The notes under the pieces are model-generated. The model worked only from the letters and a program-made list of their open reading frames with translations, did no database searches and had not been told where the DNA came from. Made by a program: the position numbers and the translations under genes. Shown piece after piece: positions 7,063 to 13,389 of a DNA stretch of 13,465 bases; position 1 is the stretch's first letter; the number at the start of each line of letters is the position of its first letter. Source of the DNA: Patescibacteria group bacterium (GTDB lineage Bacteria; Patescibacteriota; Gracilibacteria; UBA1369; JAHJTR01); contig JAHJTR010000215.1 of NCBI GenBank assembly GCA_018829865.1, positions 1 through 13,465 on the forward strand, given 5' to 3'.

Positions 7063-7998
7063 TTATTTATTAAACCCTTCATAAAAACCCTGAAGGAAAT
7101 ATTTTTTTGAAAGAGCATAAAAAAACAGATCCGAAAAAACCCCACCATCATCACGTTTCATCACTTTCAAGGTGGTTAAAGAGGGGGCTGAACTCAAAAT
7201 TCTAAAAGTCAAAAGCTTCCAAAACGATGGAGATTTCCTGAGTTCCGGATGAATGGCATCAATTAAATGAATTGATTTGCCAACCATCAGCATCCTCTTC
7301 TCCAGTGATTCCTCAAGTATTTCATGCAAATGATAAGCGACAGCATCTTTATTATAATAAAGTCTCAGGCCATGTTTTTTCTGCAGCCTAAACCCAAGCT
7401 CTATATCTTCCCATCCATAGCAGTTGAACTTGGAATCGAATTTTTCCCTCATCAATAAAGATCGCTTAAGAGAAATATTGGAAGTGTAAAAGAAATTATA
7501 ATCCGCCTCATCTTTACCTTGAAGTTTTTCGAAAGCAAATTGATGCCCGCCAAACTTACCAAGCACACTTGACCCATTAGTAAGCCAATTCATAAAAGTT
7601 GTTATATTGAGATCCGGATGCCATTCAATAAAACCAAGACACGCAGCATTTTCTTCAGGATGGTTTTTATGCACTCTCATATGTTCCTTTAGAAAATCAG
7701 GGCAGACAATAATGTCATCTCCTATAAAAACCACCACATCACCCTTGGCATGATTAAGCCCTAAATTTCGTGCATTCCCCTGGCCCTTATTCTCCTGATA
7801 AAAATATTCAATACTCATATCGCTATCTTCAGCGAAATCCCATACCATTTGATCAGTTTTATCATCACTCCCATCATCAACAACTATCACCTCAAAACGA
7901 TTTTTATCATAATTAAGCTCATCAAGCGTCTGCAGACATTTAAGCAAAATCTCTCGCCTGTTATATGTCGGAATAATTATACTAAAATCCATCTTCAT
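7063..7998 (-). CDS. Family 2 glycosyltransferase
   Basis: The 311-residue protein transfers a sugar from a nucleotide-sugar donor, probably to a surface glycan or lipid carrier. The GT-A fold shows FSIIIPTYNRREIL (5-18), the nucleotide-binding VVDDGSDDKT (39-48), QENKGQGNARNLG (68-80), the metal-binding GDD (93-95, in place of DxD) and GWEDIELGFRL (195-205). The last holds the ED pair also found in galactosyltransferase-like domains. No membrane helix is evident, so it is probably cytosolic or peripheral. It is first in a run with the lipoprotein and ligase-like genes. A second ATG two codons downstream (7992) is an equally possible start. The sugar specificity is not readable. Confidence 0.92.
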   Translation of the reverse strand: MKMDFSIIIPTYNRREILLKCLQTLDELNYDKNRFEVIVVDDGSDDKTDQMVWDFAEDSDMSIEYFYQENKGQGNARNLGLNHAKGDVVVFIGDDIIVCPDFLKEHMRVHKNHPEENAACLGFIEWHPDLNITTFMNWLTNGSSVLGKFGGHQFAFEKLQGKDEADYNFFYTSNISLKRSLLMREKFDSKFNCYGWEDIELGFRLQKKHGLRLYYNKDAVAYHLHEILEESLEKRMLMVGKSIHLIDAIHPELRKSPSFWKLLTFRILSSAPSLTTLKVMKRDDGGVFSDLFFYALSKKYFLQGFYEGFNK

Positions 7999-8021
7999 TT
8001 AATCATTGATTACCGACTCAA

Positions 8022-8048
8022 ATTTTAGCAAACTGCTTTTTAAAAAGC
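8022..8048 (-). promoter_or_regulatory. Candidate -10 box and 14-base palindrome upstream of the glycosyltransferase
   Basis: On the minus strand TAAAAT (8027-8022) matches the -10 consensus in 5 of 6 positions and lies 24 bases before the ATG at 7998. Upstream, where a -35 would be, is the perfect 14-base palindrome GCTTTTTAAAAAGC (8035-8048), with no good -35 hexamer. The palindrome could be an operator or simply a symmetric A/T run. The gap to ssb (133 bases) contains nothing else clear. Confidence 0.3.
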
Positions 8049-8131
8049 CACAAAATCGCAAGCCGGCAGATGACAAATCAATAAACCGAACACCGTCAGA
8101 ATAATTTAAAAATCAAGAGCCTATTTTTTGT

Positions 8132-8473
8132 TTACGAAGCAGGCATGAATTTTAAAAGATGAATATCTGTAGCGACAATCTCGGTGTAATATTTTTTATC
8201 ACCTTTTGTATTGGTATAAGACTTATTTGCGAGATATCCCTCAAGATAAACAGGGCTCCCTTTCTTCAAATACTTCTCACAAAGTTCCCCCAACTTTCGC
8301 CATACGGAAATTTTGTGAAACTCAGTCTTTTTTTGTTGTTCGCCCTCTTTATCAACCCAGGCTCTATCTGTGGCAACAGACATACCAACCACAGTCACAC
8401 CTTCCTGTGTCTTTTTAACATCAGGATCAGCAGCTAAGTTACCCATTAGAGCAACTCTGTTCAAACTTTTCAT
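8132..8473 (-). CDS. ssb: Single-stranded DNA-binding protein, no acidic tail
   Basis: SSB coats single-stranded DNA during replication and repair. The 113 residues form one OB fold: SLNRVALMGNLAADPDVK (3-20), VGMSVATDRAW (29-39), TEFHKISVWRKLGELCEKYLKKG (50-72), VYLEGYLANKSYT (75-87) and YYTEIVATDIHLL (95-107). The protein ends only a few residues after the last OB strand. The glycine/proline-rich linker and acidic C-terminal tip (DDDIPF-like) that recruits partners in most bacterial SSBs are absent. I prefer ATG at 8473, which fits relatives starting M-x-x-x-N-R/K. A TTG four codons upstream (8485) is possible. A perfect TATAAT lies 33-38 bases before the ATG. A second, tailed SSB may exist elsewhere. 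Confidence 0.93.
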   Translation of the reverse strand: MKSLNRVALMGNLAADPDVKKTQEGVTVVGMSVATDRAWVDKEGEQQKKTEFHKISVWRKLGELCEKYLKKGSPVYLEGYLANKSYTNTKGDKKYYTEIVATDIHLLKFMPAS

Positions 8474-8505
8474 AGCATTTTTCAATTAATGAATAAAACA
8501 TCTCA

Positions 8506-8513
8506 ATTATAAT
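8506..8513. promoter_or_regulatory. Palindromic -10 element, candidate bidirectional promoter ssb/ribE
   Basis: ATTATAAT is its own reverse complement, so a perfect TATAAT is present on both strands (minus 8511-8506, plus 8508-8513). The minus-strand copy would start ssb mRNA about 26 bases before its ATG. The plus-strand copy would give ribE mRNA a leader of roughly 168 bases. No good -35 is seen on either side. Symmetric -10 boxes are a known cause of divergent bacterial transcription. Confidence 0.4.
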
Positions 8514-8687
8514 CAACGCCGATTAAGAAAATATTAAAACAAGATAAAATATTACGAAAAATATCCCCTATTTATTTCAACAAAAAATGTCAAAAAGATT
8601 CCTTCTAAATTAGCCAAAAATCCCTTTCTGCCATTGTTTTTTACCCCGGTTTCTGCGATAGTAAATCCACAAAATAACCTGAAAAAA

Positions 8688-9344
8688 ATGTTCAACGGAA
8701 TTATAAAAGAGGTGGGAATAATCAAATCGATTAATTCAGAAGAGGGGCAAGGCTCAGTCATCTCCCTAATCAAAACCTTCATCATTACAGCCTCAAACAA
8801 TATCACTCAAAAGCCTATCGGAGCTTCAATAGCGGTAGACGGCGTTTGCCTCACTATTACGGCCAAAACCACTGATTCATTCCAGGTTGTCGCCATGCCT
8901 GAAACTCTCAGCCGAACCATTTGCGGCACCTATCAAATCGGCGCAAAAGTAAATCTTGAAACCCCAATGCAGCTTGGCGAAGACATTTCCGGCCACCCCG
9001 TTTTGGGCCATGTTGACACCATGGGCGAGATTCTCAATATCGAAGGAGACGAAAAAAGTAAAATTTTTGAAATCAGCTTTTCAAAAGAAATTGCCAAATA
9101 TCTGGCGTTCAAAGGATCAATCTGCCTTAATGGCATCAGTCTCACGGTAAGCAAGCTCAAAACAGAGAGCCTGCAAGTTTCAATTATCCCGCACACCCTT
9201 GAAAATACAAATTTGAATTCCCTCAAAAAAGGCGATAGCGTCAATATTGAGGTCGATATGTTTGCAAGGTATCTTGAGAGGCTTATTGAAACCAAAGATT
9301 CCCAAGTTAAATATGAATATCTTCAAGAAAGAGGTTTTTTGTAG
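8688..9344 (+). CDS. ribE: Riboflavin synthase (alpha chain)
   Basis: This enzyme dismutates two 6,7-dimethyl-8-ribityllumazine molecules to riboflavin and a pyrimidine that is recycled. The 218 residues hold the two lumazine-binding repeats. Repeat one begins with MFNGIIKEVG and includes SIAVDGVCLTIT (48-58) and PETLSRT (71-77). Repeat two includes GHPVLGHVD (102-110), KGSICLNGISLTV (142-154), IPHTLENTNL (167-176) and the closing NIEVDMFARYLERL (186-199). I chose ATG 8688 because the family starts MFTGIIEE; an in-frame TTG at 8634 would add 18 unrelated residues. ribH follows after 47 bases. No FMN riboswitch consensus is visible upstream. The symbol ribE follows E. coli-type usage for the synthase; it is also called ribC or ribB in other species. 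Confidence 0.95.
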   Translation: MFNGIIKEVGIIKSINSEEGQGSVISLIKTFIITASNNITQKPIGASIAVDGVCLTITAKTTDSFQVVAMPETLSRTICGTYQIGAKVNLETPMQLGEDISGHPVLGHVDTMGEILNIEGDEKSKIFEISFSKEIAKYLAFKGSICLNGISLTVSKLKTESLQVSIIPHTLENTNLNSLKKGDSVNIEVDMFARYLERLIETKDSQVKYEYLQERGFL

Positions 9345-9365
9345 GAGTGAGATCGGCTCTCTCCT
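9343..9365 (+). other. Hairpin in the ribE-ribH gap
   Basis: Starting at the ribE stop, AGGAG (9343-9347) can pair with CTCCT (9361-9365) and GAG (9349-9351) with CTC (9357-9359). This gives eight pairs with one T-T mismatch around a 5-base ATCGG loop. No T-tract follows, so it is not an intrinsic terminator. It could be an mRNA stabilising or processing element between two cotranscribed genes. Confidence 0.3.
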
Positions 9366-9391
9366 CATATATAAAATAAATTATTAAACAG

Positions 9392-9808
9392 ATGAAAGTA
9401 GCAATCGTAGCCGCAAAATTCAATTCTCAAATAACCGAAATGCTTTTATCGGCAGCGCAGGAAGAGCTAAAAAATAGCAACATACAAGATGTAGACATTT
9501 TTAAAGTACCCGGCGCCTGCGAAATCCCAACAATGCTTAATCATCTGGCGCAGAAAAAAATCTACGATGGATTTATTAGCATCGGAGCCGTAATTCAAGG
9601 CGAAACACCCCATTTTGACTATGTCTGCAAAATGGCACAGGAAGGAATTTTGCAAGTTAGCCTCAAATATAACATTCCAATAATTTTTGGCATTTTGACA
9701 ACAGATAATATCCAGCAAGCACTTGAAAGAGCCGACATAAAGAAACAAAATAAAGGCGCAAGTTTCGCCAAAGCGTTGGTTGAAATGATCGATAATCTGA
9801 CACCCTAA
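9392..9808 (+). CDS. ribH: 6,7-dimethyl-8-ribityllumazine synthase
   Basis: This enzyme condenses 5-amino-6-ribitylamino-uracil with dihydroxybutanone phosphate to make the substrate of riboflavin synthase. The 138 residues include the substrate-stacking AAKFN (7-11), VPGACEIP (39-46), GAVIQGETPHFDYV (65-78) with catalytic His74, PIIFGILTTDN (96-106) and Arg113 in ALERAD. The last corresponds to the phosphate-binding arginine of the family. The final helix, KGASFAKALVEMI, is standard. The N-terminus is trimmed close to the first beta strand, as in icosahedral and pentameric members alike, so assembly state cannot be predicted. ribE precedes it and pgk follows after 12 bases. Only these two rib genes are in view; ribA, ribB and ribD are not. 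Confidence 0.95.
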   Translation: MKVAIVAAKFNSQITEMLLSAAQEELKNSNIQDVDIFKVPGACEIPTMLNHLAQKKIYDGFISIGAVIQGETPHFDYVCKMAQEGILQVSLKYNIPIIFGILTTDNIQQALERADIKKQNKGASFAKALVEMIDNLTP

Positions 9809-9820
9809 CCCCAAACAAAA

Positions 9821-11005
9821 ATGCACATAAAAACCCTAAACGAAGCCGATCTAAAAAATAAAAAAGTCCTACTGCGCGTCGACTTCAACGTCCCGATCGA
9901 CCATTTTGGCGAAGTACAAGATGACACCAGAATCCGAGAGTCCCTGCCAACAATCCGCGAAATCCTGAGACACGACGCCACCTTAATTATCATGACCCAT
10001 TTTAAGCGCCCCAAAGGAGTTGTCGTCGACGAAATGCGAGTAAACCCCATAGCTGAAGCGCTAGCCGGCCTGCTAAAAAAGCACGTCAAAAAATTCGACA
10101 AAATCTATAGCGATGACATAAAACAACAACTTCACAAATCCAATCCCGGTGAAATCTACATGCTTGAAAACATCCGCTTCGAACCAGGCGAAGAATCCTG
10201 CGACGAGAATTTCTCCAAAAATCTGGCTTCCCTCGGCGATATTTTTATTAATGATGCATTCGGCACCGCCCATCGCAAGCACTCTTCGACTTACGGAATC
10301 GCAAGTCACCTGCCCTCATTCGCCGGCCTCTTGCTCGAGCGCGAGATCGACGCCCTAAATCCCCTGCTTGAAGCCCCGAATCGCCCGCTCACCATCATTA
10401 TCGGAGGCGCCAAAATCGACACAAAAATCGCTCTAATCCGCAATTTTTTTGATAAAGCCGATAATATTTTGGTAGGAGGAGGACTGGCCAACACGTTTTT
10501 AGCGGCCGCCGGTTACAACGTAGCCAAGTCCCTCTATGAACCCGAAAAATTGGATATAGCCAGGGATATCATGCTGGAAGCCGAAAAACATCATGAGAAA
10601 TTTGTACTCCCAAGCGATTGCATTGTCGCAAATGAAATCGGCGAAGATGTCGAGACACTTAATGTGCCTATTAAAGATATTGAAGGAGACATGCGCATTC
10701 TAGACATCGGAAAACAAAGCGCTCAAAGATTCGCTGAAATAATTGAAAAATCCAAAACAATAATCTGGAACGGACCACTAGGCCTGTATGAATACAAACC
10801 CTTTCAAAAAGGCTCCCTGGCAGTAGCCGAAATGGTAGCCCATTCACCCGGTTACACCGTACTCGGTGGAGGCGACACGGTTGATTGCGTCAAGAGACTT
10901 GGATTCAAAAAAGACCAATTCAGCCATGTATCAACAGGTGGCGGCGCAATGCTGGAATTTCTCGAAGGCAAGCACTTGCCGGGAGTTGAGGCTTTGCTTG
11001 GATAG
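9821..11005 (+). CDS. pgk: Phosphoglycerate kinase
   Basis: This cytosolic glycolytic enzyme transfers phosphate from 1,3-bisphosphoglycerate to ADP. The 394 residues are full length. Substrate-side motifs are LLRVDFNVP (17-25), DDTRI (34-38), ENIRFEPGEE (116-125) and DAFGTAHRKHSST (145-157). The nucleotide side shows IIGGAKIDTKI (193-203), NGPLGLYEYKPF (317-328), GGGDTV (349-354) and STGGGAMLEFLEGKHLPG (371-388). Two segments differ from the common form: MTHFKRPKG (58-66) for SHLGRPKG, and KIDTK for KVSDK. The key His and Arg of the first are kept, so activity is expected. It starts 12 bases after ribH, suggesting cotranscription with riboflavin genes, an uncommon pairing. Confidence 0.97.
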   Translation: MHIKTLNEADLKNKKVLLRVDFNVPIDHFGEVQDDTRIRESLPTIREILRHDATLIIMTHFKRPKGVVVDEMRVNPIAEALAGLLKKHVKKFDKIYSDDIKQQLHKSNPGEIYMLENIRFEPGEESCDENFSKNLASLGDIFINDAFGTAHRKHSSTYGIASHLPSFAGLLLEREIDALNPLLEAPNRPLTIIIGGAKIDTKIALIRNFFDKADNILVGGGLANTFLAAAGYNVAKSLYEPEKLDIARDIMLEAEKHHEKFVLPSDCIVANEIGEDVETLNVPIKDIEGDMRILDIGKQSAQRFAEIIEKSKTIIWNGPLGLYEYKPFQKGSLAVAEMVAHSPGYTVLGGGDTVDCVKRLGFKKDQFSHVSTGGGAMLEFLEGKHLPGVEALLG

Positions 11006-11006
11006 A

Positions 11007-11035
11007 TAATATTTAGATCTCTTATTAATTTTTTT
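11007..11035 (+). terminator. Weak candidate terminator after pgk
   Basis: TAATA (11007-11011) and TATTA (11023-11027) can form a five-pair A/T stem around an 11-base loop, followed by a run of seven T (11029-11035). The T-tract is good, but the stem is weak and contains no G-C pair, so efficiency would be poor. The rest of the 102-base gap to the convergent gene holds no better hairpin. Confidence 0.22.
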
Positions 11036-11107
11036 GATAAACTTCAATATTGTAAAGCCAAAATCACCCCCTAAAAAATTCCTCAACCATTCCCCCCAAA
11101 CCCAAAC

Positions 11108-12946
11108 CTAAGAATTCTTCCAATAAAGCGCATTATAAGCCCTCACAAAAGCATCAACAGAAGCCTGAATAATATCCGGAGAAGTAGCCGCCCCCACAAC
11201 CTCATTACCGCTCTTATCATTAACCTTAATCCGCACCTCAACCGCCGCATCCGTCCCCCCTGTATGAATTTTCACTACATAATCCAGCAGCTCAAAATTC
11301 AACTTATCCTTACTCTCAATCCCCTTTCTTATCCCATTAATCAAAGCATCAACCGGCCCCACGCCCTCCCCCTCAACACTGATTCTCTTCCCATGAAAAT
11401 CAATTTCCAATTTCGCATGAGCGCGTTTCTTCCTATAAACACTCAGCTCAAAATCCTTAACCCTAAGCACAGCCTCTTTACTCGAAAATTCCTGCAAATT
11501 AATCTCAATAATCGCCTGCAAATCCTGCTCACTTATCGCCTTCCCCCTCGTTATAAATCGCGCAACATTTTTATGCACTCCCTCAAGGCATTTGCCCGTA
11601 ATCGTAATCCCAAATTCCTTTTCAATATATTTAGCAAGTTCGTTTATGTCAGGAGTTTGCCCGCCCCAGAGCTCTTTTTCTCGCATGCTTATTTGAGTAG
11701 CCTTCAAATTGTAAAGCTTATTATTCAGATAACTGCTTATATCATCCAAATCAGGCTCAAGTGTCGCCGGAGCCGGCTGATATTTGAGAGCGGTCACAGG
11801 ATCTTTAAGACCATTGCCGGTCGCAACCACCACCACCGTATCATCCTTTTTAATAATCTTATTCTTAGCCAGTTGGCAAAGAGCCGCAATTCCAAGCGCG
11901 CCCGATGGCTCTACAAAAATCGATTCACTTCGCGCAAGCAACTGTTCACTATTCAGTGTTTCTTCATCAGTAACCTGCGTCATCCTCCCTTTACTCTTAT
12001 AAATTCCCTTTAGAACCTTATTACCATCAAGCGGATAATTAACCGCAACCGCACTGCATACCGTATCAATCGCATCCCATCGCTTAACGCTCTTTTTATT
12101 ATTATCAAAAGCCTCATAAACCGTCGCGCAACCCGTAGGCTGCACCCCGATCATTTTAGGCAATTTCTTAATCAAACCAACCTCTTTATAATCCAAGAAT
12201 CCCTTCCAAATAGCCGATAAATTAGTTCCGCAACCCACAGGCACAATTACATAATCCGGCACATTCCAATCCAGCTGCTCAATAATTTCATAGGCCTGAG
12301 ATTTCTGGCCCTCAGATCGGAACACATAATCCCCTGCCAAATAAAAATTATGCTTCTTGGCAGTTTCAACCGCAAGTTCGGCACATCGACTATAAGGCGC
12401 TCTAACTTGCAAAATTCGCGCGCCATAAGAAATCGTCTGAGCCAGCTTACCGATCGGAGTACCTTCAGGCACAAGCACATAACAAGGAATTTTAGCGACA
12501 GCCGAGTAAGCGGCACAAGAAGCGGCCATATTACCGGACGAAGCCAAACAAATCGCCTTCGACCCAACCTCAAGCGCCTTGGTAATCTCAACAAGCGAAC
12601 CTCTATCCTTAAAACATCCCGTCGGATTAGCGCCCTCATCTTTGATATAAATATTTTTAAGCCCAAGTTTCTTGCCCAAGTTTTCCGCATGATAGAGCGG
12701 TGTTCCGCCTTCCTTAAGACTAACCACATTCTCCAAATCTATAATCGGATAAAAATCCAAGTATTTCAGCGCTGATATTGGAGCATTTTTAATCGAATAA
12801 GTATTCAGCCTCTGCCGAATAAAATCATAATCATAAATAGCGTCAAGGCTGTCCCCACACTTCAAACAACTCGTTGCAGTCTTTCTCTCATCAAACTTAG
12901 ACCCGCATTTGATACATTCCAAATGATAAAATTTTCCATCAGTCAC
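11108..12946 (-). CDS. thrC: Threonine synthase fused to LeuA-type regulatory domain
   Basis: The 612-residue protein has three parts. Residues 11-30 form a zinc ribbon (C11-x2-C14, C27-x2-C30). Residues 80-390 are a PLP fold-II enzyme with GGTPLY, ANPTGCFKDRG (PLP lysine Lys113), SSGNMAAS (136-143), PVGCGTN (236-242), EPSGALG (346-352) and ATGNGLKDP (375-383). FKDRG and the ribbon point to threonine synthase, which makes threonine from O-phosphohomoserine, rather than threonine dehydratase. Residues about 430-485 resemble the linker subdomain of 2-isopropylmalate synthase (GKAISEQDLQAII). Residues 497-610 match its leucine-sensing C-terminal domain (GVGPVDALINGIRKGI, LLDYVVKIHTGGTDA, TSPDIIQASVDAFVRA). 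Ordinary ThrC is 350-430 residues. Cys111 replaces the usual Ser before FKDRG. The start is GTG, 50 bases after ridA. Feedback by leucine or isoleucine is inferred. Confidence 0.9.
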   Translation of the reverse strand: MTDGKFYHLECIKCGSKFDERKTATSCLKCGDSLDAIYDYDFIRQRLNTYSIKNAPISALKYLDFYPIIDLENVVSLKEGGTPLYHAENLGKKLGLKNIYIKDEGANPTGCFKDRGSLVEITKALEVGSKAICLASSGNMAASCAAYSAVAKIPCYVLVPEGTPIGKLAQTISYGARILQVRAPYSRCAELAVETAKKHNFYLAGDYVFRSEGQKSQAYEIIEQLDWNVPDYVIVPVGCGTNLSAIWKGFLDYKEVGLIKKLPKMIGVQPTGCATVYEAFDNNKKSVKRWDAIDTVCSAVAVNYPLDGNKVLKGIYKSKGRMTQVTDEETLNSEQLLARSESIFVEPSGALGIAALCQLAKNKIIKKDDTVVVVATGNGLKDPVTALKYQPAPATLEPDLDDISSYLNNKLYNLKATQISMREKELWGGQTPDINELAKYIEKEFGITITGKCLEGVHKNVARFITRGKAISEQDLQAIIEINLQEFSSKEAVLRVKDFELSVYRKKRAHAKLEIDFHGKRISVEGEGVGPVDALINGIRKGIESKDKLNFELLDYVVKIHTGGTDAAVEVRIKVNDKSGNEVVGAATSPDIIQASVDAFVRAYNALYWKNS

Positions 12947-12996
12947 TACAAAAAATTTAAATTTCTAAATTTACAAACCAAAATATACGCCTTTGG

Positions 12997-13368
12997 CTAA
13001 ACAATGGCAATGCAATCTATTTCAACGGCAACACTCTTTGGCAGCGTCTTAACCGCAACAGTCGCCCTCGCAGGTTTATGATCCCCAAAGTACCCGGCAT
13101 ACACCTCATTCACCGCCGCAAAGTCATCCATAGTCGCAAGATAAATAGTAGTTTTGACAACCTTTGAAAGATCACTCCCCGCCGCCTCAAGCACAGCCTT
13201 CAGATTATCCATCACCTGCGTGCACTGCGCGCCAACATCTCCCTCAATCAAATCCCCCTCTTTACTCAGCGGAATCTGCCCCGAACAAAACAAAAATCCA
13301 TTCGCTTTTACCGCCTGCGAATACGGCCCAATCGCTTGAGGCGCATTGGTTGTGTTTACGATTTCCAT
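12997..13368 (-). CDS. ridA: Enamine/imine deaminase, RidA (YjgF/UK114) family
   Basis: RidA hydrolyses the reactive 2-aminoacrylate or 2-aminocrotonate released by PLP enzymes acting on serine or threonine, protecting other PLP enzymes. The 123 residues are full length. Conserved features are APQAIGPYSQAV (9-20, with Tyr16), FCSGQIPL (27-34, with Gly30), MDNLKAVLEAAG (53-64), KPARATVAV (98-106) with the carboxylate-binding Arg101, and VEIDCIA (115-121) with the catalytic Glu116. All active-site residues of deaminase-competent members are present, unlike degenerate Rid subfamilies. ATG start; the threonine synthase fusion follows 50 bases downstream on the same strand. This pairing fits a role in threonine/isoleucine metabolism. 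Confidence 0.95.
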   Translation of the reverse strand: MEIVNTTNAPQAIGPYSQAVKANGFLFCSGQIPLSKEGDLIEGDVGAQCTQVMDNLKAVLEAAGSDLSKVVKTTIYLATMDDFAAVNEVYAGYFGDHKPARATVAVKTLPKSVAVEIDCIAIV

Positions 13369-13389
13369 ACAAGTATCAATTAAACAATA

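Noticed and set aside
7999..8131. Intrinsic terminator after ssb
   Set aside because: No GC-containing stem followed by a T-tract on the minus strand; the GCTTTTTAAAAAGC palindrome leaves no room for a loop.
8514..8687. FMN riboswitch before ribE
   Set aside because: The conserved G-rich blocks of the RFN element (AGGGGC, CCCGCGA-like and the closing GATTCCGG region) are not present; the leader is A/T-rich with few G.
8552..8806. Minus-strand 84-codon frame upstream of and across the ribE start
   Set aside because: Overlaps the conserved N-terminus of riboflavin synthase (MFNGIIKEVG) and shows no motif of its own.
11264..12013. Plus-strand open frame of 249 codons
   Set aside because: Lies entirely antisense to the threonine synthase fusion, which has strong motifs throughout; the composition is that of a mirror frame.
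12247..12729. Minus-strand 160-codon frame and overlapping plus-strand 141-codon frame
   Set aside because: Both are alternative frames within thrC; Arg/Leu-rich nonsense composition.
11108..12946. The PLP enzyme as threonine dehydratase (IlvA)
   Set aside because: The N-terminal zinc ribbon and the FKDRG lysine motif are threonine synthase hallmarks, and the C-terminus is LeuA-like, not an ACT-type IlvA regulatory domain.
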